Assembly: GCA_016271365.2 (NCBI GenBank)
Contig: CM057450.1
Coordinates: 1,804,144,967-1,804,208,966, forward strand
Length of the DNA stretch: 64,000 bases
From: Neoceratodus forsteri
Lineage: Eukaryota; Chordata; Ceratodontiformes; Ceratodontidae
Direction of reading: 5' to 3'
This document shows, piece after piece, positions 1 to 10,985 of this stretch. How positions within the stretch are numbered: the first letter of the stretch is position 1; every line of letters starts with the position of its first letter. The translations under genes were made by a program, and so were the position numbers. The notes beneath the pieces are model-generated. The model was given only the letters and a program-made list of their open reading frames with translations, was not told the DNA's origin and did not search any database.

Positions 1-700
1 AATCAATTAAAAACTTTGGGGTGTCTCATTTTTTCTGTGTTAAACAGGACCCAAAAGAAGAGAAAAATGGATACTTTGCCTTGTAATCTGAACCTATTCT
101 GATCTCTGTGGAAAAGCAAAACCTTTGAAACAATGGTCTAATGTTTATCGTTTACCCTACTTCACATCTGGATTTTAACCATAGAAGAGGTAGAAGAAAG
201 GCAGAAGATTTTTTTTCAAACGCTGAGGATACAAAGTGATTTGACTGATACATGCCTGTGACATGCTGACTGACAATTTCATATCTAAGTGTAGGTCTTA
301 TCTGTTAGTAACTATTTAACTCTACCTTTAACAAAAGGTCAGTTTCTCTACTGTACTATCACATTTTACTGAGATAATATATATAGATAATATAATATAA
401 ATACATATTACCCATAATAACATGCTTTGTCTAGTTTGGGGTATAGAGGTTTACTATGAGTGTAATTATACAGATTAAGAGGGAATACTTAGTTTTCTGC
501 TCTTATCAGCAATGTTAGTGCAATGTAATATCTGTGTTAGCAGCTTTTAAATGAGGGTGGCAGCTTACATAAAGGGTTGTTCATCTCAAAATGTTACATT
601 CTACTCAGCTGTATACTTAAGGTAAGGATTGTTTTATTAAAGGCACCAACTCAATTTGAGTAGCTAACTCAGTCCAGTAAAAAAAATAAAATGCTAGAAT
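1..700. other. AT-rich sequence with no recognised gene
   Basis: This stretch is AT-rich and has no long open frame, no terminal repeat and no motif I recognise. It ends next to the first LINE fragment. It may be unique host intergenic DNA or a decayed repeat; nothing here supports a function. Confidence 0.5.
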
Positions 701-719
701 AAATGGAGTTGCTAGTCAT

Positions 720-2685
720 CAGTGATAAAATTGTATGCTTACTGCTAGCTGATAGTCTAAGGCCCTCTTCCTCTCTTCCCTCTCTCCTCCTTTTCCCCTG
801 GTGTCCTTGGTGTCAAATTCTTCCTGCTCCTTGGCTTCACCTTCAAGCTCTCTTTCGCTTTCTATCCCTTCTCTCCCCCTGTCCTCCCTCCTTTATTTCC
901 TTCCTGCCTCCCTCTTCCTGACAGCACTGTGGTTCTTCGAAGCTCCTTGTTATCTTGCTGCTTTTGTTAGGTGACATTGAACTTAATCCTTGTCCCTTCA
1001 CTACTTCATCCTTACAACTTCCTAAAGCTTTGAGAGTAGCCCATTTAAACATCCGTAGCCTTCTCCCAAAGACTGATCAACTGCAACTTACCATGCTTAA
1101 CCTTCGGGCAGATATCCTAGTTATATCTGAATCCTGGCTTTCATCTAAGGTACAGAAGTCTGCTATAATTATCCCTGACTACACTGTAGCTAGGCAAGAT
1201 TGCGCAAAGAGGGGTGATGGTGTTGCTGTCTGCATTTCCACCAACATCCTGTGTGTGACTGTTCTTGCTGTCTCTGCTCCCGCTTCCTATGAGCTGCTCC
1301 TACTCAAACTGTTCCTTTTTCTGTCCCTATCTTTATTGCTGGTGTTTATTGTTGATCTGGTATTTCCTCTGCTTCAGTTTTTGAGCTCTTTTCAACTTTC
1401 TAGTCTAACTCTTCCCGAGGCAAGCTTTATTTTCTCAGTAACTTTAATATAAATTGGCTCTCTTCCCAACACAAATACAATTGTTAAAAATGCTAAGTCA
1501 TTAACATTTGACTTAATAGATCTCTGAACCTGCTCGCCTAAACTTTAAATCTTTAAATCATTCACTGTTAGACTGGGTCCTTTCTTCTCATCACCATCAT
1601 ATTCTGGATGCAGGAATCCTTCCTGATGCCCTCAGTGACCATGCTGTGTGCGCAAGATACATCGTCCTAAGGCCCCCCCCAAATGTATTCATCTCATGTC
1701 CTTTAGGTTGCAGGACTTGTCCTCTCTCTCCTAGCTGACCTAGAGGCAACTGATTTGTCCCTGATCTCAACAGCCAATAATATAAAGTTTGCCCTGTAAT
1801 ACTTTCAGTCCAAATGTATGGCTTTATGGGATTGTTATGCACCCCTGAGAAAAAAAAGAGTTTGAGGCTGTCATCTTTTCTGGATTACAGTGGAAGTTAT
1901 GGCATGCCTCCATATACTAGAGACCTTGCCTGGCATTTTTTTATGATCACAGGCTCTCCAGCTGCTTTGGCAAACTATTGCCACCTTCACAACACCTACA
2001 CCAAAGTCATAAGACTTGCAAAATCTGAATATTTTGCAACCACACTCCAGAACAATATTAATCACCCCTCCAAATTTTGGAAGGTTATCCATTCTCCTGT
2101 TCTCTCTCTCTCTGTCTCTCTGTCTCCCTCTCCTGTTCTCAGGGTTGACGACTCCCTTATTTCTGACCCTTCTACTATTGCCTTTTCCTTTAACTGCTAC
2201 TTTACTACCTGTGCCCTCTTTCATCCCTTCCTCTTCCTCCCCCTTTCTTCCCTCTCTTTGCCTTCTCCTCCCATAAATCTCTTTCTTTTTCCTTCTCTAC
2301 TACCACCTCTGCTGCCCTTAAGTCCTTGCTTGCTCTTAATCCTCACAAATGTGGTAGCACTGATGGCCTTGATCCCAAACTTCTACTTGCACTGCCAATT
2401 ATCCTGCTTCTCAATCTTTCTTTTTCTTCTACTACTGTTCCTGATGCCTGGAAGCAGACTATTGTCATTCCTATTCCTAAAGGTAGTGATTTCTCCTCTC
2501 CTGGTAACTATCATCCTATCTCTGTCCTTCCCACTCTAGCTAAGTTACAAGAACACCTTGTACTATCGCAACTGTCAACCTTCCTTGACTCCTCCTCCTC
2601 CTCCTTGTTCACCCCCTTTCAGTCTGGTTTTAGAAAATCCCATTCCACCTCCACTTCAAGGGAGCCCACCCATCTCAGTCTAAAG
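720..2685 (+). pseudogene. L2/CR1-group LINE fragment (endonuclease and RT start), decayed
   Basis: Remnant of the pol ORF of an APE-type non-LTR retrotransposon, whose protein nicks target DNA and primes reverse transcription. The frame starting at 955 begins MLLLLGDIELNPCPF, followed by an endonuclease start (VAHLNIRSLLPK, then VISESWLS). After several frame changes, 1890-2090 gives the endonuclease-RT linker (YCHLHNTYTKVIRLAKSEYF). 2326-2660 gives RT fingers (GSTDGLDPKLL, PDAWKQTIVIPIPKG, NYHPISVLP, QSGFRKSHST). The catalytic YxDD region is absent because the element stops near 2685, where another LINE fragment begins. Pyrimidine-rich stretches (about 2090-2330) interrupt the coding sequence. 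The group is clear; the exact clade (L2, Crack or a relative) is not. Confidence 0.8.
973..996 (+). other. 2A-like peptide motif (decayed) at LINE pol N-terminus
   Basis: The encoded octapeptide DIELNPCP differs from the 2A consensus D-V/I-E-x-N-P-G-P only by Gly to Cys. It follows a hydrophobic leucine run and precedes the endonuclease domain. 2A-like peptides at this place are known from several APE-type LINE clades, where they cause ribosome skipping. The Cys at the Gly position should abolish skipping in this copy. Confidence 0.6.
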
Positions 2686-2689
2686 GCAG

Positions 2690-3530
2690 GTAACCACTCC
2701 TTTCTGGACTGGATTCTTGTCAATAGGCCTAATAGGATAAAGTCATCCGGTACTTAGTTGACTCACTTAACAAACACTCCCCCACCTTCTGCATTTGGAG
2801 CAATGGCTTCAACAAACCCCCTCCAAGAGCCATCTATGTTTGTGACTACTCCCAGCTTAACAAAATGGCCTTCCTCATGGACTTGGTGGCCATAAATTGG
2901 TCAGACGTAAAGAGGTTGAATAACATCAATGCTGCACTCTACTACCTTGTCCACAACCTACTCAACATCATAAACAAACATGTACCCATGCTTCACAGAA
3001 GGATAAAGGGTCTATATTCCAAGTAGCTCTCACCAGAATTGCAGGTACTCATGAAGAATAGGGATATGGCCTGGTATTCTTATAGAGCTTCTGGCCAGCT
3101 TTCTGAGTGGGAGAACTATAGGGCAATATGGAATCACTGCAAGTCCAGTATTAGGATGGCAAGGGCACTGTATCTCAAGAAGCTACAGTCCTCCAATCTA
3201 CAAAACCCAAAGCAGTTCTGGTCCCAGATCAATAGTCTTCTTAAAGGCAAAGAAACTGGTCCACATTCACAAGAAATACTGTATAATGCAAAGTCAACAA
3301 ATGACTCTACCCTTGCAGCTGAGGCTTTCAATAAGTTTTTCACAGATCTGGCCAGTTCAAAGATTCCTCTCTGGGTCCCCCCCTCCTGCCCATCTCTGCC
3401 CCCCCACTCTACACTCACTCCAAAGGCCTGAGTTCTACTTTAGGTTCATCTCTCACCATGAAGTCCTACTCCTGCTCCAGAAAATCAAGGTTGAGGGTTC
3501 TGCTGGCCAAGTTAAATTAGATTGGCAATA
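2690..3530 (+). pseudogene. Second L2-group LINE fragment (endonuclease end to RT start)
   Basis: A different LINE piece begins abruptly where the first one stops. It reads WILVNRPNRIKSS (end of endonuclease) in one frame. At 3039-3431 it gives the linker and RT entry (NRDMAWYSYRASGQLSEW, YRAIWNHCKSSIRMARALYL, NPKQFWSQINSLLKG, AEAFNKFFTDLASS). Near 3460-3520 it shows VLLLLQKIKVEGSAG, the RT block normally followed by a PD-K motif. Frames change several times and the catalytic palm is missing. It either inserted into the first LINE or was joined to it by a deletion. Its right edge meets the inverted PLE terminus. Confidence 0.75.
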
Positions 3531-3685
3531 AACATAGCTGCAGTGCAACGCTGTGCTCAATAAACATTAGTAATACAATCCAAAAAATGTGAGCACCAGC
3601 CAGTAGTCATGTATAAATATCTTTACTTTCAAACTGCAATATTGCAGGTTCGAATGTTTCACCAGAGAGAACAACTTCTAAAGGC

Positions 3686-3722
3686 CCGACCAGTTTCGCG
3701 CATGCGCTCTTCTTCAGGGAGG
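3686..3722 (-). ncRNA. Hammerhead-ribozyme-like motif in PLE-i pLTR
   Basis: On the minus strand the order is CTGAAGA, a GCGCATGCGC self-complementary stem II, GAAA, then CTGGTC. This matches the hammerhead layout CUGAUGA - stem II - GAAA - (stem III) - GUC with one core change (U7 to A), which should weaken or abolish cleavage. Hammerheads are documented in the pLTRs of PLEs. Found by eye; covariance scoring was not possible. Confidence 0.55.
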
Positions 3723-4576
3723 CCGGTAATGAGTACATGCAATCTTTTTATAGCCCATGTTCAATTACAAACACCTGGTTCAACTAATTCATCAATCACA
3801 GTGCATATATCATACAGTGCAGTATACTAACCCAGCATAATTCAAACTGCTAAAACAAAAATAGTTAAAACAAAACTATGAAAAAACAACTATTAAACTA
3901 ACAGCCTTGTTCATTCAAATCAAACATATAAGTCAGATAAGGTGAATTATTAGTCTAATGCGATTCAAGAGAAATTTAAACCTCCACTATAAGTACAGTA
4001 CTTAATATGGGTTAATTCAGTGGTGGGACTCAAACCCACACCCTTGGTTTTAATACCTTATTACTAATCAGTAATTACAAACATTATCTATGCATATCTC
4101 TGTACATACATTATGCCACAGCCTAGTTGCAAAAAGCATACTGATGTGGGCTAGTGTGATTATAATTATACACACACCAATAATCATTCATGCCATAAAT
4201 ATAGAAATAATTAGTCCATCTCTGAAAATAATTAAACTTACAGTTTTTTGAAATTAAAAAAAAAACTTTTCGAAGGGCCTATCCAATTGCCTAGGCAGAC
4301 TAAAGTTACTGGGAGGTGAAAAAGGTCACCCTAATATGCTCTTACATTATTTCATACCTAAATCTATTAATCATTTAAAGTAAAATGTCTCCCCAGTATA
4401 TTCTCACATTTTTTTTAGAGAAAATTTCCCTTTTCCTCTTTATTTGCAATTCTTTTCCTTTCATATTGGGCTATTGTACTTAATTCATATGTTATGAGAA
4501 GGTATTGTAATGTTTGAAAATAGAATTAATTATTAAATTACAGCAAACATAATTCAGCCATCTTCTGAATTATTAA

Positions 4577-4880
4577 TGTACATGTTCGTGCCAGGCTTTT
4601 TACATTGTCAAAACCATTAGGTCATTCAAATTGAGAGTTGAGGAGCACCTCAGTGACGTTCGATGTAACAATGAGAAAAATGCTATATTTAGGCATTTAA
4701 TATAGAATGGGAATGATGGTTCACATAAATTTAGATTTTGTGGCATCGAAAAAATCATTGTTGGTTCGAGGGGTGGCAATTTGGACGACAGGATCCTGTG
4801 TAGGGAGGCATTTTGGATTTATCACTTGGGTGCCTTGAAGTATCCAGGCCTTAATGATACCGTTGATATTCCCCCCTTTT
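4577..4880 (+). pseudogene. PLE GIY-YIG endonuclease C-terminus (PLE-i)
   Basis: The frame reads CSCQAFYIVKTIRSFKLR, which aligns with the YIG-KT part of GIY-YIG (YIG has become YIV). It continues VEEHLSDVRCNN, RHLI, a stop, then KFRFCGIEKII, GSRGGNLDDRILCREAFWIYHLGALKYPGLND. The order and spacing match the better preserved endonuclease ends at 41.7-42.0 kb and 54.8-55.1 kb. In PLEs this domain nicks the target for primed reverse transcription. The RT and the N-terminal GIY half are missing; one in-frame stop is visible. Confidence 0.75.
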
Positions 4881-5170
4881 AAGAAAGAAGTGAGAACAAG
4901 TGTTGTGAATTAATAATGAAATACTAAGTTATTTTACTCTATATTAATTGTTCTGCATCTGTTTTAATATTGGCCTTTCTTTTGTTTGTTAGTATTGTTG
5001 CAATAATGCTCTGTTCTTCTTTTACCTTTTAGCCTGAAGACCTATGTGTGTGCAACATGTTGCCTTGATGCAAGTCTGGATCTCACACGTCTTCATAGCT
5101 TTAAGTGCTCCCCCCTTCAATATAAAATTAGCACTCAGCAATGTTTTTATATCTAGAGTGATATAACTAT

Positions 5171-5480
5171 TTAAAACTTTGTGCATTAATATATAGTTAT
5201 AGTATGTGCATTCAAAACCAACTGGGTATTAGTTTTTTAATACTGTAGAACTAGTTATTTTCAAGCAAAGTAAATTTAGTGAAAACACAAATGCAATCAT
5301 AATTGTGTAAATTTATTTTAGCGCTAGGTCACAATCACCACATTCATTATAATGGGAAAAATACAAAAAGTTCTAATTTACGCAAATTTATTTTCACACA
5401 AACTGGTGCTGCAGTGAAAATAGTGAAAGTTATTTGACAGTGAAAATTTCAAGTTCTACAGTATTTACCTTTCTTTTCTC
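5171..5480. other. AT-rich spacer, no gene seen
   Basis: The stretch between the PLE-i 3' end and the repeated 5' modules of the next LINE has no coding signal. It is AT-rich with short repeats of the type gtaaattta and gtgaaaat. It could be the tail of PLE-i or an unrelated decayed repeat. Confidence 0.4.
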
Positions 5481-5489
5481 TACAATGGC

Positions 5490-6590
5490 TTGGGGGAACA
5501 GATCAGAGGTGCCCCCCCCATGTGCGGACGTTCGCGAGGGCCAGACTACTGAAGCCCTCCCTCCAGCACAGCACAGCATAGCAGATTTCTGCTTCGGGGA
5601 ACAGATCAGAGGCACCCCACCCAAGGGAGGATGGTCGGAGGGCCCGACTACTGAAGCCCTCCCTCCAGCACAGCACAGCATAGCAGGTACAGATCTCAGG
5701 TGGTTGGACGCCACACTGCTTTGGGCACTATCTGCTGCCTCTCTGTAAAGCAGATTTGGCAACCTTTTGCATTTGAAAATCGGACTCCTGCATTCTTTTG
5801 CTAAGACAAACTTGGACTCATGCTTTATTTTCTGTCGGTGTAGAAGTGGAGATAGTCTCTCCCACTCAACAATCCTGTGAATCTGAGGGCAATTTACCTG
5901 CAACCTAAGTTTACTTTAAATTAATTATTTGAAAGTATGGTGATAACACTGCATGCCTAAGGATTGTATGGGTTGTTGTTTAACTGCCGCCATTTTTCCC
6001 TACTACAATCCGGTTCAAACCTAGTGTGCCTTAAGAGGGCTAAAAGACAGGGAAGCTGATTAAATGAGACCAGTAATTCTTATAAAGTAGGACTGTTTAA
6101 CTTAATTAGCAACCTTTCTGCTGACCTGCAGGCTGAGTAAATTAAAAGCAGGACTTTTTAACTTGATTATCAGCAACCTTCTGCTGACCTGCAGGCTTGA
6201 GTAAATTAAAAGCAGGACTGTTTAACTTGATTATTAACAACATTCTGCAGACCTGCAGGCCGAGTACTTAAAGACAGAATTGTTTTAACTTAATTTCAGC
6301 CTCAGTTGTTCTGAATTGTAACGATCTGTAACCTTCCCCTTTCCATACACCCCCTCCCTTTAGCACTAGCAAAAGGCCCTTACCTGTTTAAAACAAGTGT
6401 CTCTCCTCTCCTCAGATTTCTGCTTCGGGGAACAGATCAGAGGTGTCCCCCCCATGGCCGGACGGTCACGAGGGCCAGACTACTGAAGCCCTCCCTCCAG
6501 CACAGCACAGCATAGTAGGTACGGATCTCAGGCGGTTGGACGCCACGCTGCTTTGGGCACCATCTGCTGCCTCTCTGTATAGCAGAGGAG
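5490..6590 (+). repeat. Three-copy GC-rich module in presumed LINE 5' region
   Basis: A module containing ggggaacagatcagagg, gaagccctccctccagcaca, and ggttggacgccac followed by ctgctgcctctctgta occurs at about 5490-5582 (partial), 5583-5752 and 6412-6590. The first two copies are adjacent. The third is separated from them by about 660 bp that carries other tandem repeats. Repeated 5' modules of this kind often act as promoter monomers in LINEs; that role is inferred. Confidence 0.7.
6085..6290 (+). repeat. Tandem repeat, period about 61-64 bp
   Basis: Three and a half units share gactgtttaacttgattat and ctgctgacctgcaggc, with starts at about 6091, 6152, 6216 and 6276. Units differ by a few bases and short indels. 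The array sits between the second and third GC-rich modules. Confidence 0.8.
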
Positions 6591-6729
6591 CCCCACCAAC
6601 ATATAGGGCTTAGGCTGAGTGCGAGGCTGAGTACTGAACCAATCAGCCCGCTTCTCCACTAGCAGCTTACAGCCAACAGCCACTTGAGGCAGCACTGTAC
6701 TCCTTCCCCAATTAGTATCTCCACCTATC

Positions 6730-7322
6730 CTTTTTTTTTTTTAACTCTATTTATCTCCACTCTTGGAGAAATCCTTCCAGCATCCTTGGATACCCAGCCT
6801 CTACCCTCCACCGTGACTAGTCCTTCTTCCTCGTGCCACTGAGTACCACCTCCGGGTCTGAACTCTCCAGAGGTAGGGCCGTCCTATCCGACCAGGGCAC
6901 TCTGTCTTATAGGGCAAAGTGCCCGGTACACGAGTGGCCCTGTGGAGAGGAGATAGCCCGGTATTGGAAGTGTGGGCTATGGGCAGACAAGGTGCCTTCA
7001 TCTATTCCCAGGAATGGGGGTTTTCTCTTCTTTTTCCATGTTTCCTGACCCCTCGTGGAGTGTGGCTTATCAAGGCAACGTAATGCCGCAACTCCGCCCC
7101 CAGCATTTGCAGCATCGCTATATTGGGTGCCCCCAACAGCCACCAGAGGCCGCTCCACTAGCGATCGCATCCCAAACCCTCCCCAGGGAAAAGAGAGCAG
7201 TCCTGCGGATGCTCAATCTCTTCCCCACCAACCCCAGTGGCCCAGGCTTGTTCCGAACCCGGGTCGCCGGTGCTTGTGCGTGTGGCATCCAGCGCCTCAA
7301 CCCTCAACGCCACCGGGCCGAC
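6730..7322 (-). mobile_element. tRNA-headed SINE, copy A (minus)
   Basis: Read on the minus strand, a tRNA-like head (box B-like CCCGGGTTCGGAAC) is followed by a body with GATTGAGCATCC and GGACTGCTCTC, ending in poly(A) (the T run at 6731-6742). It is flanked by the 12-bp target duplication tctccacctatc at 6718-6729 and 7323-7334. The poly(A) tail and duplication length fit L1-type mobilisation. It interrupts the 5' region of the plus-strand LINE. Confidence 0.85.
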
Positions 7323-7515
7323 TCTCCACCTATCTTTGGCATTCCTTTTTTCTTATTTATCTCTCCTACCAACTCTATTGCTGAACCACCAAAGACTATT
7401 TCCTCTGCTTCTCAGCACTGTACTGCTTCTCCAACTAGTCTCTATACCTATCCTGGTATACCTCTTGTTCACTGTACTGCTTCTCCAATTAGTGGCTCCA
7501 CCTATCCTTGTATAC

Positions 7516-7603
<88 letters not shown>

Positions 7604-7604
7604 T
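7516..7604 (+). repeat. (TTTC)n microsatellite
   Basis: About 22 near-perfect TTTC units. Open frames through it (phenylalanine/leucine/serine-rich on plus, lysine/glutamate/arginine-rich on minus) are repeat artefacts. Confidence 0.97.
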
Positions 7605-7969
7605 CTTTCATCTCCCCTAACAACTTTATTACTGTGCCACCAGAGGCTACTTCCTCTGCCTCTCGAATCCCTGGCATCTCTCTCTGCCCTCAGATCGCTA
7701 TTCCTTGCACTAGAATGTTCACATTAATCTTCACCTCAGTCATCCTCCTCCTCTACCAGGGACTGCCCAGTCCTTCGCTCATGGCTCAACCTGCTGATGC
7801 CACCCCTATGCAACTTCGGCTCCCACCTACTCTCCCATTCACAATAGCTCCCCTGTCCTCTCCCCCTACACATCTCCCAGTTGTCACCTTCCACCACCAC
7901 CCGCCATGTCAAATTACATTCCTCTCCTTCCCTACTCTCACCTCCCTGGCCATTCCTTGTTCAGGTGGT

Positions 7970-8770
7970 AAATCTGTTAAGAAGCATCATGCCAATACCA
8001 GCAAGCAGCGAGTGCTTTCCCTCCTCAGAATATTTGCTCTACTGCTCCTGATTTCAGGCAATGTACACCCCAACCCGAGTCCGTTCTCGCACAACCCTAG
8101 CGCCTCACATCACGGACTAAGAATGGCTGCTATGAACATCTGCAGCTTGCCCAAGAAGTTGGCGCCTCTATGGTGCTGGATGCTGCAGCATGAACCAGAT
8201 GTGCTAGCCCTCATGGAAACCTGGCTGTCAAAGAAGACTCCTGACACCTTTGTCACACTCCCAGACTTCACCCTTTTTAGAGCCGACAGAATTGGCAAAT
8301 GAGGAGGGGGGTGTGCATTTTACATCTGTGACTCCCTGTTATGTCACAACCCACTGGCTCCATCCCTGGATCACGGGGCACAAGCCCTGACAATGAAACT
8401 CACACCAGACCCCTCCAGAGCCCCTATTACCATTACCATGGCTTACATCCCACCAAGAAACTAAGTCGCAGCCTTTCAATCCATGGCCAACTATACCTCC
8501 AGCTTCCTCCCAAAACTGAACACATTATACTAGGGAATTTTAATGTGAACTGGCTGTCGAGCTCGACCTCCCCCATGAAAGACACCCTCTCTGCCCTAGA
8601 CCTGGCCCAGTTAGTTAATCAGCCAACCAGGGTGAATCCCAGAACTGGATCTAGCACCCTGATTGACCTACTACTCACCAATCGTCCAAACAAAATTTCT
8701 AACCTGGTTGTCCTTCCAGATTCATTAAGCGACCACTCCTCTATCCTCTTCACCAGATCATGTCAGTGAC
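7970..8770 (+). pseudogene. LINE APE-type endonuclease domain (L2-group)
   Basis: N-terminal half of the LINE pol protein; it nicks the target DNA. The frame gives LLRIFALLLLISGNVHPNPSPF (2A-like, 8060-8083), MAAMNICSLPKKLAPL, then VLALMETWLSKK, with a stop at about 8300 after ADRIGK. Further endonuclease blocks follow in other frames: a YIPP-like block, LGNFNVNWLSS (usual GDFN has become GNFN), LVNQPTR, LIDLLLTNRPNKIS and SDHSSILF. The terminal SDH motif is present. The first aspartate of GDFN is lost, and at least one stop and two frameshifts make it inactive. Confidence 0.85.
8060..8083 (+). other. Degenerate 2A-like motif
   Basis: Encodes NVHPNPSP, compared with D-V-x-x-N-P-G-P: Asp has become Asn and Gly has become Ser. 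It is preceded by a leucine-rich stretch and followed directly by the endonuclease, the same position as in the LINEs at 0.97 kb and 16.3 kb. Probably a decayed skipping site. Confidence 0.5.
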
Positions 8771-8779
8771 AAGTACCTC

Positions 8780-10985
8780 AACCAAACAATTTTACCTGAT
8801 GCCGCTTCCAACCAGGAGGCCTTACTAAACTAAGGAGACACCTAGCCCAATGTGACTGGTCCCCTATCAGCCACTCCCCTTCCATAGATGGAGCCCTGGA
8901 TTACTTCACCCGCATGTCCAACACTGCGTGTGATAAATCTGCCTCCATCACAAAGGTCCAGTCCAAAAGACGTAATGCCCCCTGGGTCTCTCCAGCCCTA
9001 CTTCAGCAACAAAGGAACCATGACGATCTCTGGCACAAAGCAATTACATCAGGGGTGCCAGCAGACAGGCTCGCCTACAAGGCGGCCCGCAATAGGTGCA
9101 CCTGGGCCATAAGGATGGCCAATTCAGACTACTATAGAACTACCCTCGCCTCCTCCTGGGGGAATGCAAGGTTGTTCTGGGACAATCTTAAAGAACTGAA
9201 TGGACAAGCCAGGATACCACCACCCTCCCAGCTAACTGTCAACAATGATTATACTTCGGACCCACTTACAATTGCCACTTGCCTAAATGCTGCATTCTCT
9301 GATCTGAGTGCAGTCCTTTCAAACAACTTCTTTGACCCCACCCCCACAACCCCTGAACCAAACAATGCCTACTCCCCTTTCCATCTCAGGGTTATTACTA
9401 GGAGGGAAGCAAGGCCATACCTTGCAAATGACCTCGGGGGTTCAAACTACTGCAAAGACTCCTTTGATATGAAAATCCTTAACTTGGTGCTAGACTTTGT
9501 ACTCTCACCACTGACTGATCTCCTTAACCTCTCCCTATGTCTACAGAAGTTTCCAACCGACTGGAAGACAGCCACTGTCACACTAATTTGGAAGAATGGT
9601 GACCCCACCTCACCCAATAATTACCAGCCCATTTCCATTCTTCCACCCCTCTCAAAAGCCCTGGAAAAAATCTTTGCCACTCAACTCACTGACTACCTGC
9701 TTGCGCACAACATACTTTGCAGAGAACAACATAGCTTTAGAACAGGGCATAGCACAACAACTGCCCTCACAGAGTTCTCTAACTCGCTGCACAAAGCCCT
9801 GGATAAGAAACAACTAGCAAGAGCGGTATTTATAGACCTGTCAAAAGCTTTCAATACTGTCTCACACACCCTGCTCCTAAGTATTCTCCATCTCACCGGG
9901 CTGTCCCTTGGATCCATCACGTGGCTTGCAAGTTACCTCTCAGATAGGTCCCAACGTTTGAAGATAAACAACACTCTCTCGGCTACCCTACCTGTCCACT
10001 CTGGGGTTCCCCAGGGTTCCATCCTCGGTCCATTATTATTCAGCATCTTCCTGAACACACTGCCAAAAGCCTGCCCAAGCAAACTTCTGCTCTACGCAGA
10101 TGATGCGGTACTGTTTGCCGCCCACCCAGATCCCAAAATCCTACAGTCCTCCCTACAACTTGCCTTCAGCCACATCGAAAACTGGTTCACTGACCACAGA
10201 CTGGTGGTCAATGTAAAAAAGACTAAGTCAATGCTCTTTGCTCACTGGCAAAGCATGAACACTGATGCCCAACTAAAAATCTTTTCCAAAGCCCTCCTCC
10301 CACTGGAACAGGTCTATACCTATAAATATTTGGGCCTCACATTTGATCCCAGCCTCACATTCCACCCACACATTAATAACCTCTCCTCAGCCATAAATAT
10401 TCGCACAGGACTACTGTATCAGCATAGAGACTGCCTACTGCCAGAGCCCTCAACCTTTTGGTCACCTCCTCTGTTCTCTCTCTAGTGGACTACGGGCTAG
10501 CCATATATGCTGCTGCTGACTACACGGCTCTAAATAAAATCCACTTAGCCATCAACAAAGCATGCAGACTCTTCGCCGGGGTAGACGGGCGTACCCACAG
10601 CTGCACCCTGTATGCCCTAACAAATATCCTCACTCTAGACGAAAGAGTCTGTTATTAAACAAGTCTCCTCACAAAAAAAATTCAACTAGGCCTAACCCCA
10701 CTTGGAGTTTCTGCCTCCCTCTGCTCTGCTCATGCCACAGCTCACACCAGCTCGGCTAACAAACTGATATGGGCTGTCCCCAGGGTTACGACCTCACTAG
10801 CCCAAAGGTCCCTTTACTACAGAGCACCGTTATGGTACAATGCGCTCCCTACAGCCGTTACCTCTATCTCCAGACTGGGCCCATTCAAAATAGCCCTCAA
10901 AGACCACATACTCTCCACCTACCGCTGCCAGTGCACCGGCCAGTATGGCTGTGACTCAGTACCACCAACACCTGGCTACCGGGCT
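8780..10985 (+). pseudogene. LINE reverse transcriptase domain (L2-group), nearly complete
   Basis: C-terminal half of the LINE pol protein; it performs target-primed reverse transcription. The long frame 8914-10485 (523 codons) shows linker KSKRRNAPWVSPALL-like text, RT blocks WKTATVTLIWKNGDPTSP, NNYQPISILPPLSKALEKI, SFRTGHSTTTALTEFSN, AVFIDLSKAFNTVSH, VHSGVPQGSILGPLLFSIFLN and the intact palm LLLYADDAVLFA. A frameshift near 10450-10480 leads to 10458-10658 (DYGLAIYAAADYTALNKIH), and another leads to the C-terminal block RSLYYRAPLWYNALP near 10815-10860. Only a few disablements, so this is the youngest-looking LINE coding region here. Confidence 0.92.

Larger units (their letters stand above)
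3540..5170 (+). mobile_element. Truncated Penelope-like element (PLE-i) with an inverted pLTR at its 5' side
   Basis: The left part (about 3540-4570) reads as a pLTR in minus orientation and contains a hammerhead-like motif at 3686-3722. The right part is in plus orientation and carries the C-terminal GIY-YIG endonuclease end (4577-4880) and a 3' UTR. An inverted pLTR joined to a 5'-truncated body is a known PLE insertion form, and the same arrangement recurs at 35.3-36.5 kb. The outer boundaries are approximate because I could not find a clean target duplication. Confidence 0.7.

Noticed and set aside
1871..2224. 117-codon minus-strand frame opposite the first LINE
   Set aside because: Shadow of the plus-strand LINE linker and pyrimidine-rich stretch; no motif of its own.
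5430..5903. 157-codon minus frame with an internal repeat (ICSPKQ, AMLCCAGGRASVV)
   Set aside because: The peptide repeat simply reflects the repeated GC-rich DNA module; no family recognised.
7489..8302. Long frames through the (TTTC)n tract, phenylalanine/leucine-rich on plus and lysine/glutamate-rich on minus
   Set aside because: Created by the microsatellite; they join unrelated SINE, repeat and LINE sequence and match no protein family.
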